From Amycolatopsis sp. 2-15 (GTDB taxonomy: Bacteria; Actinomycetota; Actinomycetes; Mycobacteriales; Pseudonocardiaceae): a DNA stretch of 64,000 nt. The DNA is taken from positions 9,022,001-9,086,000 of the forward strand of contig NZ_CP127294.1 in NCBI RefSeq assembly GCF_030285625.1, read 5' to 3'. The translations under genes and the position numbers were made by a program. The notes below the pieces were generated by a model, which had not been told where the DNA came from, searched no databases, and worked only from the letters and a program-made list of their open reading frames with translations. Below, piece after piece: positions 8,820 to 17,031 of the stretch (positions are counted from its first letter, which is position 1; each line of letters starts with the position of its first letter).

Positions 8820-9191
8820 TCAGCGAGGTAGGCCCAGCACCCGCTCGGCCACCGCCGAGAGCAGGACCTGCGTCGTGCCGCCGGCGATCGAGAGGCAGCG
8901 GATGAGGAGGAACTAGCAGCAGTCCGGCCAACGCCGTGCTCAGCACCGGCCCGGGGACCAGCTCCGATGCCGCCGCGGCCAGCCCCGCCGCCAGATCCGC
9001 GACCGAGCCTCCCGCGCCACCCACCGACGGCGGCAACGCGACCCCGAACAACCCCAGGCCGGCGAACCGCGCGGGCACCGGGGCGCCGGACCCCTCGGCC
9101 GCGCGCACGGCCGCCACCGGTCGTGGGCCCGCGCCCAGTCGTGGATCGCGGCGGCCAGCGCCGCCTGTTCGCCGGTGAGCGCGACCGCCAT
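8820..9191 (-). pseudogene. Remnant of an acyl-CoA dehydrogenase (fadE34 position), internally deleted and frameshifted
   Basis: The N-terminus of an acyl-CoA dehydrogenase starts at ATG 9191 (MAVALTGEQAALAAAIHDWA). After about 25 codons the frame breaks: adding one C near 9120 restores DPVAAVRAAEGSGAPVPARF, FGVALPPSVGGAGGSVADL and so on. Near 8910-8930 the reading passes directly into the family C-terminus RCLSIAGGTTQVLLSAVAE, ending in TGA at 8820-8822. Several hundred central codons, including the catalytic base region, are therefore missing. In mycobacteria the gene divergent from kstR is fadE34 (Rv3573c), an acyl-CoA dehydrogenase of steroid side-chain breakdown, so this is most likely its decayed counterpart. 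It cannot make an active enzyme. Confidence 0.85.
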
Positions 9192-9227
9192 CGAGGCCTC
9201 CTCGCGGTACGGGACTACTCGCGCGTG

Positions 9228-9241
9228 TAGAACGTGTTACA
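9228..9241. promoter_or_regulatory. KstR operator box 1
   Basis: TAGAACGTGTTACA matches the published KstR consensus TnnAACnnGTTnnA at every fixed position. It lies midway between kstR and the divergent acyl-CoA dehydrogenase remnant, where the mycobacterial kstR/fadE34 box also sits, and supports autoregulation. Confidence 0.88.
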
Positions 9242-9304
9242 GTTTTTCGGCCAACGGGTCGGTAGTTGAACGTTTCGCCAGGGAAGGTACGCTGAACGCA
9301 GAAC

Positions 9305-9318
9305 TGGAACGAGTTCCG
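9305..9318. promoter_or_regulatory. KstR operator box 2 (one mismatch)
   Basis: TGGAACGAGTTCCG fits TnnAACnnGTTnnA except for the last base, and its GGAAC/GTTCC arms are perfectly symmetrical. It lies 19 nt before the kstR start codon, so occupancy would block kstR transcription or early elongation. Confidence 0.65.
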
Positions 9319-9336
9319 CAAGACAGGAGAAGGCCG

Positions 9337-9966
9337 ATGCCGGGCAAGGCGAAGGCTCCGGCGGCGAAGACGCGCACCGGACTGGGCACGATCGGCGACG
9401 AGCTCGGCTCCGCGGCACAGCGCGATCGCCGCCGCCGCATCATCGACGCCACGCTCGCGCTGGCCTCCAAGGGCGGCTATGACGCCGTGCAGATGCGGGC
9501 CGTCGCCGAGAAGGCCGACGTTGCGCTGGGCACGCTCTACCGCTACTTCCCGTCGAAGATCCACCTGCTGGTATCCGGCCTCGCGCGGCAGTTCGAGCGG
9601 GCGCAGGAGAAGCTGGAACGCGCCGCGATCCCGGGTGAGACCCCCGCGGAGCGACTGATGTTCGTGCTGGGCCGCAACACGCGGCTCATGCAGCGCGACC
9701 CGCACCTGACCGAGGCGATGGTGCGCGCGTTCATGTTCGCCGACACGTCCGCCGCGGCCGAGGTCGAGCTCGTCGGCCGGCTCATGGAGGACATGTTCGC
9801 GCAAGCCATGGGCATCGCCGAGCCCACGGACTCCGATCGCGACATCTTCCACGTCGTCGCCGACGTGTGGATGGCCAACCTCGTGGCGTGGGTGACGCGC
9901 CGGGCTTCGGCCGCCGACGTCGCCCACCGCCTCGAGCTGTCGGTGCACCTGCTGCTGGACAAGTAG
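9337..9966 (+). CDS. kstR: TetR-family cholesterol catabolism repressor KstR
   Basis: A 209-residue TetR repressor. ELGSAAQRDRRRRIIDAT, ALASKGGYDAVQMRAVAEKA and DVALGTLYRYFPSK make up the helix-turn-helix and are close to the mycobacterial KstR sequence as I know it; the C-terminal domain should bind a 3-oxo-cholestenoyl-CoA-type ligand. KstR represses the cholesterol/steroid uptake and side-chain degradation regulon. ATG 9337 is preceded by AGGAG at good spacing; the same frame is open upstream but without a ribosome-binding site. Two KstR boxes in the upstream region argue for autoregulation. The partner usually found across the divergent promoter is a pseudogene here, so the regulator must act elsewhere in the genome if steroid catabolism is retained. 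Confidence 0.93.
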   Translation: MPGKAKAPAAKTRTGLGTIGDELGSAAQRDRRRRIIDATLALASKGGYDAVQMRAVAEKADVALGTLYRYFPSKIHLLVSGLARQFERAQEKLERAAIPGETPAERLMFVLGRNTRLMQRDPHLTEAMVRAFMFADTSAAAEVELVGRLMEDMFAQAMGIAEPTDSDRDIFHVVADVWMANLVAWVTRRASAADVAHRLELSVHLLLDK

Positions 9967-9988
9967 GGCCCGCGAGCCCTACTTGTCC
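9957..9988. terminator. Bidirectional terminator hairpin after kstR
   Basis: GGACAAGTAGGGC and GCCCTACTTGTCC form a perfect 13-bp stem with a 6-nt loop. The left arm covers the kstR stop codon, and the hairpin ends 9 nt before the stop of the convergent oxidoreductase, so it can serve both genes. Confidence 0.8.
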
Positions 9989-9996
9989 GCGGCGGC

Positions 9997-10986
9997 TCAG
10001 GCAGTCAGCTTCGGCAGGACTTCCTTGCCGAACACGTCCAGGAACTGGTCCTGGTTGCGGCCCACGTTGTGGATGTAGATGCGGTTGAACCCGGCGTCGA
10101 TGTACTTCTGCAGCGCCGCCCGGTGCTCGTCCGGGTCCGACGAGACGACCATGCGGCCCTCGAAGTCCTCCCGGCGCACGAGCTTGGCCATCTGCGCGAA
10201 GTCGAACGGTGAACGCACGTCGGCCTTCGGGAACTTCATGCCGCCGTTGGGCCACTGGTCCATCGCGTTGGCCCACGCGGTCTCGTCGTCCTCGGCCCAG
10301 GACAGGTGCACCTGCAGCAGCTTCGGCATCTCGTCGCCGTTCTTCCCGGCCTTCTTCGCCCCGGCGTTGAAGTTGTCCAGGATCCCGCCCAGCTTCTCGA
10401 TCGAGGCGCCCGGCGTGATCAGCCCGTCGGCCAGCTCCCCGGTCTTGCGCGAGGTGTACGGCCCGGCCGACGCGATGTAGACCGGCGGCGGCGTCTCGGG
10501 CAGGGTCCACAGGCGCGTGGTGTGCAGCTTGAAGAACTCGCCGTTGTGCTTGACGTCCTTGCCGGTGAACAGCTTCCGGATCACTTCGAGCGCCTCGAAC
10601 ATCCGCCGCACGCGTTCGGGCGCCTCGGGCCAGTAACCGCCGATGATGTGCTCGTTGAGCGCCTCACCCGACCCGATCCCCAGCCACGTGCGGCCCGGAT
10701 AGGTCGCCTCCAGCGTCGCCGCGGCCTGCGCCACCATCGCCGGGTGCAACCGGAACGACGGGCACGTCACCCCGGGACCCAGGTCACCGGTGGTGTTCTC
10801 CGCCAGCGACGCCAGCATGCTCCACACGAACGACGACTCACCCTGCTGCGGAACCCACGGCTGGAAGTGGTCCGCCGCCATCTGCCCCGAGAAGCCCCGC
10901 TCCTCGCCCGCCTTCGCCAACCGAATCGACTCCCGCGGCGAAAACTGCTCCAACGCAGCCGCAAGACCGATCTGCACGTCACTCAC
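9997..10986 (-). CDS. LLM-class F420-dependent oxidoreductase (F420 glucose-6-phosphate dehydrogenase-like)
   Basis: A 329-residue luciferase-like TIM-barrel protein that should bind deazaflavin F420. The opening QIGLAAALEQFSPRESIRLA, MAADHFQPWVP and WLGIGSGEALNEHI resemble the FGD-like branch, whose members oxidise glucose-6-phosphate or related substrates with F420. GTG at 10986 (VSDVQIG) has GGAG about 10 nt upstream; an earlier GTG at 11004 would overlap the preceding gene. It is the last of three co-directional luciferase-like genes (gap about 15 nt to the next), and ends against the kstR terminator. It is clearly more distant from the other two than they are from each other. The true substrate cannot be read from sequence. 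Confidence 0.88.
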   Translation of the reverse strand: MSDVQIGLAAALEQFSPRESIRLAKAGEERGFSGQMAADHFQPWVPQQGESSFVWSMLASLAENTTGDLGPGVTCPSFRLHPAMVAQAAATLEATYPGRTWLGIGSGEALNEHIIGGYWPEAPERVRRMFEALEVIRKLFTGKDVKHNGEFFKLHTTRLWTLPETPPPVYIASAGPYTSRKTGELADGLITPGASIEKLGGILDNFNAGAKKAGKNGDEMPKLLQVHLSWAEDDETAWANAMDQWPNGGMKFPKADVRSPFDFAQMAKLVRREDFEGRMVVSSDPDEHRAALQKYIDAGFNRIYIHNVGRNQDQFLDVFGKEVLPKLTA

Positions 10987-11000
10987 GCGTTTCCGCTCCT

Positions 11001-11831
11001 TCACCGGTACTTTTCGACGACCTCGACGAGGGCGTCGAGCCTGCTCAGGGTCTCCGCTTCGGGCCGCGTGCCGAGCAGGAGCGTGATGCGCTCCACCCCG
11101 GCTTCGGCGTAGGCCTCCAGCAGAGCCTCGTTCTTGCTGCCCACCGCGAACACCGACACCGGGGTGCCGGGGGCGAACTCGTCGCGCAGGGCCATGAGTT
11201 TCCCGACCCGCTCGGGCACGACCACGGAGTTCGGCATCCACACGCCGCCGTGCCGGGCCGCCCGCCGCGCCGCGTGCCGGCTGTTGCCGCCGACGTAGAT
11301 CGGCGGATGCGGCTTCCGCGCGGGCTTCGGGTACGCCACGGCGCGGTCGAAATGCGTGAACTCGCCGTGGAAGGTGGCTTCCTCGGCCGTCCACAGCTGC
11401 TTCATCGCGTCCAGCCGTTCGTCGAGCAGCCGGCCGCGTGTGTCGGGATCAGTGCCGTGATCGCGCATCTCCTCGAGGTTCCACCCCGCGCCCACGCCGA
11501 ACACCACGCGCCCGCCCGACAGGTGGTCGAGCGAGGCGACCTCCTTGGCCGTCTGGATCGGGTCGCGCTGCGCCAGCAGGGCGACGCCGGTGCCCAGCAG
11601 CAGCGTCGAGGTCACCGAAGCGGCCGCCGTGAGCGCCACGAACGGGTCGTACATCCGGTAGTACATCCGCGGCAGCTCACCGCCCGCCGGGTACGGCGAC
11701 TGCCGGTCGGCGGGGATGTGCGAGTGCTCCCCGACGAACAGGGAATCGAACCCGCGTTCCTCGACCCCGCGCGCGAGCGCGTCGGGCCGGATGCCCTCGT
11801 CCGTGACGAAGCTGAAGATCCCGAACCTCAT
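11001..11831 (-). CDS. LLM-class F420-dependent oxidoreductase (Rv2161c-like)
   Basis: A 276-residue luciferase-like monooxygenase or reductase. MRFGIFSFVTDEGIRPDALA, FVGEHSHIPADRQSPYP, SLDHLSGGRVVFGVGAGWN and PPIYVGGNSRHA are the conserved family blocks; GVGAGWN borders the flavin/F420 phosphate site. It shares most of its framework with the neighbour at 11851-12681, including SHIP, SPYP and the DHGTDP motif, which shows a tandem duplication. It is transcribed with that neighbour (19-nt gap) and with the FGD-like gene downstream. A role in redox detoxification or lipid modification is usual for the family but not proven here. Confidence 0.88.
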   Translation of the reverse strand: MRFGIFSFVTDEGIRPDALARGVEERGFDSLFVGEHSHIPADRQSPYPAGGELPRMYYRMYDPFVALTAAASVTSTLLLGTGVALLAQRDPIQTAKEVASLDHLSGGRVVFGVGAGWNLEEMRDHGTDPDTRGRLLDERLDAMKQLWTAEEATFHGEFTHFDRAVAYPKPARKPHPPIYVGGNSRHAARRAARHGGVWMPNSVVVPERVGKLMALRDEFAPGTPVSVFAVGSKNEALLEAYAEAGVERITLLLGTRPEAETLSRLDALVEVVEKYR

Positions 11832-11850
11832 GCGTTCATCGAACCACGGG

Positions 11851-12681
11851 TCACCGGTGGTCCGCCGCGAGCCGCGCGAGGTCGTCGAGGGCGGCCAGCG
11901 TCTCGGCTTCGGGCAGCGTCGGCAGCATGAACGTGTAGCGCTCCACGCCGGCCTCGGCGAACCGCTTCACCGCGTCGGTGTCGGGACCGCCCCCGAAAAC
12001 GGTGAACGGCACGTCGGTGCGGCCCTGCTCGGCGAGCCATTCGCGCACGCGCTTGATCTCGTCGGACGGCGTCTGCTGGCGCGGCAGCCAAGCGTCGCCG
12101 TGGCGGGCGAGCCGGCGCAGCGCGGCCGGGCTCTCGCCGCCGACGTAGATCAGCGGGTGCGGCGTCTGCACGGGCTTGGGCCAGGCGAAGATCGGGTCGA
12201 AGTCCACGTGCTTGCCGTGGTACTCCGCCTGCTCCTGGGTCCAGATCGCCTTGAGCGCCTCGATCTGCTCGTCGATCAGCGCGCCACGAGTGGTCGGATC
12301 CGTGCCGTGGTCGGCCATCTCCTCGCGGTTCCAGCCCACGCCGACGCCGAACGCCACCCGGCCGCGCGACACCAGGTCGAGTGACGCGACCTCCTTGGCC
12401 GTGTGGATCACGTCGCGCTGGATCAGCAGCGCGATGCCCGTGCCCAGCACGAGGTTCGACGTGTTCACGGCCGCCGCGGTCAGCGCGACGAACGGGTCCA
12501 GCGTGCGCTTGTACTTCTCGGGCAGGTCGCCGCCGCCGGGGTAAGGGCTCTCCCGGCTCACCGGGATGTGCGAGTGCTCGGCGAGGAACAGCGAGTCGAA
12601 GCCCCGCTCCTCCAGCGCCTCGCCCAGCACGTCGGGGCGGATGCCTTCATCGGTCACGAACGTGGAGATCCCGAAGTCCAT
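11851..12681 (-). CDS. LLM-class F420-dependent oxidoreductase, tandem paralogue
   Basis: Exactly the same length (276 residues) as its downstream neighbour and clearly a duplicate: MDFGISTFVTDEGIRPDVL, FLAEHSHIPVSRESPYP, SLDLVSRGRVAFGVGVGWN and HPLIYVGGESPAALRR. Differences cluster in the substrate-facing C-terminal half (for example VFGGGPDTDAV against VFAVGSKNEAL), which suggests divergence in substrate after duplication. It is the first gene of the three-gene run. No obvious regulator is adjacent. Confidence 0.88.
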   Translation of the reverse strand: MDFGISTFVTDEGIRPDVLGEALEERGFDSLFLAEHSHIPVSRESPYPGGGDLPEKYKRTLDPFVALTAAAVNTSNLVLGTGIALLIQRDVIHTAKEVASLDLVSRGRVAFGVGVGWNREEMADHGTDPTTRGALIDEQIEALKAIWTQEQAEYHGKHVDFDPIFAWPKPVQTPHPLIYVGGESPAALRRLARHGDAWLPRQQTPSDEIKRVREWLAEQGRTDVPFTVFGGGPDTDAVKRFAEAGVERYTFMLPTLPEAETLAALDDLARLAADHR

Positions 12682-12873
12682 GCCTCGTTCTACCCGATCC
12701 GCCGAGCCCCTATTCCCGGTCCGGCTGACAGCTCACCGGATCGGTCGCACTCCATAAATCATCGACCGTTGAATACGCGAGGGTTCGCATCACGACGGAA
12801 GAGGTCGACTTCGAACAGGTGCGCCGGGGCATGACAACGCCGGTGAGCGCTGCGGGGGCGTGTCCGGCGTGAG

Positions 12874-13272
12874 GTGAGGGAATTTCTTCAACCCCACCTG
12901 AGCCAACCCCGATCGGTCCCGAACCACGAAGAACGTCACGGACTTCACTGCGTCGCCGCAGTTGTCCGGGCCACGAAGCCCGGCGCGCGGCTGCACATGT
13001 TCGCCTTCTCCGAGGACCTGCCGGAGTCCTTCCCCGCGCCGTACCGGATCAGTGAGCAGAACCTGCGCGAAACGGGCGGAAACGGCTGGCGCATCACGAG
13101 TCTGGTGCAGACGCTCTACACCACGTCCGTCACGCGCGACGCCGTGCGCGAGGTCGTGGAGAACTTCAGGCCGGGCCAGACCGTCGACGACGCGACGGCG
13201 GCCGGCCTCGAGGTGGACGAGCAGGGCCGGGTCCGCGCGCAGGTCTGGCAGCTGACCGCCCAACGCGCGTGA
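12874..13272 (+). pseudogene. C-terminal remnant of a class I SAM-dependent methyltransferase
   Basis: From about 12940 the frame reads HCVAAVVRATKPGARLHMFAF, then RISEQNLRETGGNGWRITSL and a final VRAQVWQLTAQRA. This is the second half of a small Rossmann methyltransferase (the beta-4/beta-5 region RVTKPGGRLHL onward). The SAM-binding glycine loop and the first 100 or so residues are absent. The codons before 12940 (MREFLQPHLSQPRS) do not look like the family, so the listed start is only the first start codon in the frame. I read this as a 5'-truncated, inactive fragment; a much diverged short protein is less likely. Confidence 0.6.
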
Positions 13273-13299
13273 CCCGGCCCTTTCACCTATCGAGGCGCG

Positions 13300-16200
13300 T
13301 CAGACGTTGCGCCGGTACTGACCGCCGACCTCGAAGAACGCGTCGGTGATCTGCCCGAGCGAGCAGACCCGCGCGGCGTCCATCAGCACCCCGAACAGGT
13401 TGCCGCCGCGGGTTGCGGCCTCGCGGAGGGCCTTGAGTGCTTGCTGGGCGTCTTCGACGTGGCGGTGCTGGAAGTCGGCGAGGCGGTCGAGCTGGGACTT
13501 CTTCTCGTCCTCGGTGGCGCGGGCCAGCTCGACCTCCACGTCTTCCTCACCCGCGTGCGGGTTGCGGAATGTGTTGACGCCGATGATCGGCAGCGAGCCG
13601 TCGTGCTTCTTGCGCTCGTACAGGATCGACTCGTCCTGGATCTTGCCGCGCTGGTAACCGGTCTCCATCGCGCCGAGCACGCCGCCGCGCTCGGAGATCC
13701 GGTCGAACTCGACCAGCACGGCTTCCTCGACCAGGTCGGTCAGCTCGTCGATGATGAACGAGCCCTGCAGCGGGTTCTCGTTCTTCGACAGGCCCCACTC
13801 CTTGTTGATGATCATCTGGATCGCCATCGCGCGGCGCACCGACGACTCGCTCGGCGTGGTGATGGCCTCGTCGAACGCGTTGGTGTGCAAGGAGTTCGCG
13901 TTGTCGTAGAGCGCGCACAGGGCCTGCAGCGTGGTGCGGATGTCGTTGAAGCTCATCTCCTGCGCGTGCAGCGAGCGGCCCGAGGTCTGCACGTGGTACT
14001 TGAGCTTCTGCGAACGCTCATCGGCGCCGTAGCGCTCGCGCATGGCCACGGCCCAGATCCGCCGCGCCACGCGGCCGAGCACCGAGTACTCGGCGTCCAT
14101 GCCGTTGGAGAAGAAGAACGACAGGTTGGGGGCGAAGTCGTTGATGTCCATGCCGCGCGCGAGATACGACTCGACGTAGGTGAACCCGTTGGACAGCGTG
14201 AACGCCAGCTGCGAGATCGGGTTCGCCCCGGCTTCGGCGATGTGGTAGCCGGAGATCGAGACGGAGTAGAAGTTGCGCACCGCGTGCTGGATGAACCACT
14301 CCTGGATGTCGGCCATCATGCGCAGGCTGAACTCCGTGGAGAAGATGCAGGTGTTCTGCCCCTGGTCCTCCTTGAGGATGTCGGCCTGCACGGTGCCGCG
14401 CACGTTCTTCAACGCCCACGCGCGCAGCTCGGCGGCCTCGTCGGCCGACGGCTCGCGGCCGTGCTCGGCACGGAAGGCGTCGAGCTTCTGGTCGATCGCG
14501 GTGTTGAGGAAAAACGCGAGGATCGTCGGCGCCGGACCGTTGATCGTCATCGACACCGAGGTGTTCGGCGCGGTGAGGTCGAAGCCGTCGTAGAGCACCT
14601 TCATGTCCTCGATCGTCGCGATCGAGACGCCCGAGGTGCCGACCTTGCCGTAGATGTCCGGGCGGGTGTCGGGGTCGTGGCCGTAGAGGGTCACGGAGTC
14701 GAAGGCCGTGGACAGGCGCTTGGCCTCGGAGTCGGCCGAGAGCAGCTTGAACCGGCGGTTTGTGCGGAAGGCGTCGCCCTCTCCGGCGAACATGCGCGCC
14801 GGGTCCTCGCCGTCACGCTTGAACGGGAACACGCCCGCCGTGTAGGGGAAATATCCGGGCAGGTGTTCCCGGCGCAGGAACGAAAGCAGCTCACCGGATT
14901 CGGTGTACCGAGGCAGGGCGACGCGCGGGATCCGGTTGCCCGACAACGTGTCGCGCCACAGCTGCGTGCGCAGCTCCTTGTCGCGGACCTTCACCACGAG
15001 CTCGTCCTCGCGGTACTCCTCCGACAGCGCCTGGAACCGCTCCAGCAGCTTGGTGGTCTCGCCGTCCACATCGGACTCGGCGGCGGCGAGCAGCCCGTCG
15101 AGCGCGTCGGTGGAGGCGTCCACTGTGTCCAACTCGGACAGAGCGGCCTTCGCCACGGCCAGGTGCTCGCGTTTGCGCACGGCGGCGACCTGCTTCTCGG
15201 TCTGCTCGTGGTAGCCACGCACGGTCTCGGAGATCTCCGAGAGGTAGCGCGCCCGGTTGCCCGGGATGACCGTGCTGGCGTCGGTGGACACCTTGCCCTC
15301 GACGGCGGGCAGCACGCCGGCCGACACCGCCAGCCCGCGCTCGGCGAGCTGGTCGCGCAGCTTCTGGTACAGCGCGGTCACGCCGTCGTCGTTGAACTTC
15401 GCGGCGCTCGTGCCGAACACCGGCATGTCCTCGGGGGCCTTGTCGAAGGCCTCGCGGTTGCGCACCAGCTGGCGCGCGACGTCGCGGCGGGCGTCCTCGG
15501 CGCCGCGGCGCTCGAACTTGTTGATGGCCACCACGTCGGCGAAGTCGAGCATGTCGATCTTCTCCAGCTGCGACGCGGCGCCGAACTCCGGCGTCATCAC
15601 GTACAGCGACTCGTCCACGTAGTCGACGATGCCCGCGTCGCCCTGGCCGATGCCCGGCGTTTCCACGATCACGAGGTCGTAGCCCGCGGCCTTGCACGCG
15701 AGGATCGACTCGCGCAGCCCGGCGGGAATCTCGCCGCTGGTCGTGCGCGTCGCGATGGAGCGGAAGTACACGGGCGAGCCGTCGAGGCAGTTCATCCGGA
15801 TGCGGTCGCCGAGCAGCGCGCCGCCGCCCTTGCGCCGCGACGGGTCCACGGCCAGCACCGCGATCCGCAGCTTGTCCTCCTGGTCGAGCCGGAAGCGGCG
15901 GATGAGCTCGTCGGTCAGCGACGACTTGCCGGAACCGCCGGTGCCGGTGATGCCGAGCACGGGTACGTGGCGCTTCTCGGCGGCCTCGGTGATGGCGGCG
16001 AGCCATTCTTCGGGCAGTTTTTCACGCTGCAGCTGGGTGATCACCCGCGCGAGCGCCGGCACGTCGCCGGAGAGCAGCTTGTCGACGGACACCGGGGGCT
16101 GGGCCGAGAGGTCCACGTCGCAGGCCTTGATCATCGAGTTGATCATGCCCGGCAGGCCCATCTCGTAGCCGTCCTCGGGCGAGAAGATCCGCGCCACGCC

Positions 16201-16545
16201 GCGCGAGTGCAGCAGGTCGATCTCCTCGCGGACGATCACGCCGCCCCCGCCGCCGAACACCTTGATGTGGCCCGCGCCGCGTTCGCGCAGCAGCTCCACC
16301 AGGTAGGAGAAGTACTCGACGTGGCCGCCCTGGTAGGCGGAGATGGCGATGCCCTGCACGTCTTCGGTGATGGCGGCGGTGGCCACCTCGTCGACCGAGC
16401 GGTTGTGCCCGAGGTGCACGACCTCGGCGCCCTGCGACTGCAGGATCCGCCGCATGATGTTGATCGAGGCGTCGTGGCCGTCGAACAGGCTCGACGCGGT
16501 GACGAACCGGACCGGGTTCTCGGGGCGGTAGAGGTCGCTGCTCAT
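13300..16545 (-). CDS. icmF: Fused isobutyryl-CoA mutase (B12-dependent), IcmF
   Basis: A 1081-residue three-part enzyme that interconverts isobutyryl-CoA and n-butyryl-CoA using coenzyme B12. Order: a B12 domain with DGHDAS at residues 22-27 (the lower-ligand His24; the glycine of DxHxxG is serine); a MeaB-like G-protein chaperone with P-loop GTGGSGKSS near 210 and NKFER for guanine; and the catalytic TIM barrel from about 530, with YTAGVFPFKR in place of the methylmalonyl-CoA mutase pattern. The length and architecture are the full IcmF type. GGAAGG abuts the ATG with no spacer, and a TATTTT is about 9 nt upstream, so the message may be nearly leaderless. It links valine and fatty acid catabolism to butyryl-CoA. 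Confidence 0.95.
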   Translation of the reverse strand: MSSDLYRPENPVRFVTASSLFDGHDASINIMRRILQSQGAEVVHLGHNRSVDEVATAAITEDVQGIAISAYQGGHVEYFSYLVELLRERGAGHIKVFGGGGGVIVREEIDLLHSRGVARIFSPEDGYEMGLPGMINSMIKACDVDLSAQPPVSVDKLLSGDVPALARVITQLQREKLPEEWLAAITEAAEKRHVPVLGITGTGGSGKSSLTDELIRRFRLDQEDKLRIAVLAVDPSRRKGGGALLGDRIRMNCLDGSPVYFRSIATRTTSGEIPAGLRESILACKAAGYDLVIVETPGIGQGDAGIVDYVDESLYVMTPEFGAASQLEKIDMLDFADVVAINKFERRGAEDARRDVARQLVRNREAFDKAPEDMPVFGTSAAKFNDDGVTALYQKLRDQLAERGLAVSAGVLPAVEGKVSTDASTVIPGNRARYLSEISETVRGYHEQTEKQVAAVRKREHLAVAKAALSELDTVDASTDALDGLLAAAESDVDGETTKLLERFQALSEEYREDELVVKVRDKELRTQLWRDTLSGNRIPRVALPRYTESGELLSFLRREHLPGYFPYTAGVFPFKRDGEDPARMFAGEGDAFRTNRRFKLLSADSEAKRLSTAFDSVTLYGHDPDTRPDIYGKVGTSGVSIATIEDMKVLYDGFDLTAPNTSVSMTINGPAPTILAFFLNTAIDQKLDAFRAEHGREPSADEAAELRAWALKNVRGTVQADILKEDQGQNTCIFSTEFSLRMMADIQEWFIQHAVRNFYSVSISGYHIAEAGANPISQLAFTLSNGFTYVESYLARGMDINDFAPNLSFFFSNGMDAEYSVLGRVARRIWAVAMRERYGADERSQKLKYHVQTSGRSLHAQEMSFNDIRTTLQALCALYDNANSLHTNAFDEAITTPSESSVRRAMAIQMIINKEWGLSKNENPLQGSFIIDELTDLVEEAVLVEFDRISERGGVLGAMETGYQRGKIQDESILYERKKHDGSLPIIGVNTFRNPHAGEEDVEVELARATEDEKKSQLDRLADFQHRHVEDAQQALKALREAATRGGNLFGVLMDAARVCSLGQITDAFFEVGGQYRRNV

Positions 16546-16624
16546 CCTTCCAAAATACTTGGACTTCCTACTATTGGAAACCCGAGCGGCGGTGACGCAG
16601 GTCTCAAGCCGGTTCCCGGAGCGG

Positions 16625-16683
16625 TTGACAGGAGCCAGCTGGGAGCTATATTCAACCTACAAGTTAATCAACCGAGCGATTGA
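16625..16683 (+). promoter_or_regulatory. Strong sigma-70-type promoter and operator of the arsR operon
   Basis: TTGACA (16625-16630), 16 nt, TATATT (16647-16652) is near consensus, unusual in such GC-rich DNA. Downstream, TCAACC occurs at 16652-16657 and 16668-16673, and the second copy opens an imperfect palindrome, TCAACCGAGCGATTGA (16668-16683). Placement between promoter and start codon fits autorepression by the ArsR protein. Confidence 0.75.
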
Positions 16684-16689
16684 GTACCG

Positions 16690-17031
16690 ATGGCCACTGA
16701 TCAGCTCAGCACCACCTTCGCCGCGCTGGCGGACCCCACGCGGCGGGCCATCCTCGCCAGGCTCGCCCAGGGCGAAGCGACGGTGAACGAGCTGGCCGAG
16801 CCGTTTGAGGTGAGCCTGCAGGCGGTGTCAAAACACCTGAAGGTGCTGGAAGCGGCCGGGCTCATCACCCGCGGCCGGATGCGCCAGTGGCGCCCGTGCC
16901 GGCTCGAGACGAAGCCGCTCGTGGTCGTGGCCGACTGGGTGAACGAGTACCGGCAGTTCTGGGAGGCGGGGTTCGACCGCTTGGACGAGCACCTGCGGCT
17001 CCTGCGCGAGCCCCGGAAGGAGACCGAGTGA
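16690..17031 (+). CDS. ArsR-family winged-helix repressor
   Basis: A 113-residue ArsR protein: LADPTRRAILARLAQGEATV, then NELAEPFEVSLQAVSKHLKV as the recognition helix and AGLITRGRMRQWRPCRL as the wing. No CxC metal site of the classical sensors is visible, which is usual for the branch that accompanies AHSA1/SRPBCC genes. Its stop codon overlaps the next start (GTGA), giving a coupled three-gene operon with an AHSA1 protein and a DUF899 protein. A near-consensus promoter and TCAACC-type operator lie just upstream. The inducing ligand is unknown. Confidence 0.92.
   Translation: MATDQLSTTFAALADPTRRAILARLAQGEATVNELAEPFEVSLQAVSKHLKVLEAAGLITRGRMRQWRPCRLETKPLVVVADWVNEYRQFWEAGFDRLDEHLRLLREPRKETE

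Noticed and set aside
8820..9191. Reading the kstR-side region as part of the SNF2 protein, because one frame stays open from 5947 to 9948
   Set aside because: The protein before 8697 does not match the SNF2 family and the strand carries acyl-CoA dehydrogenase motifs in two other frames.
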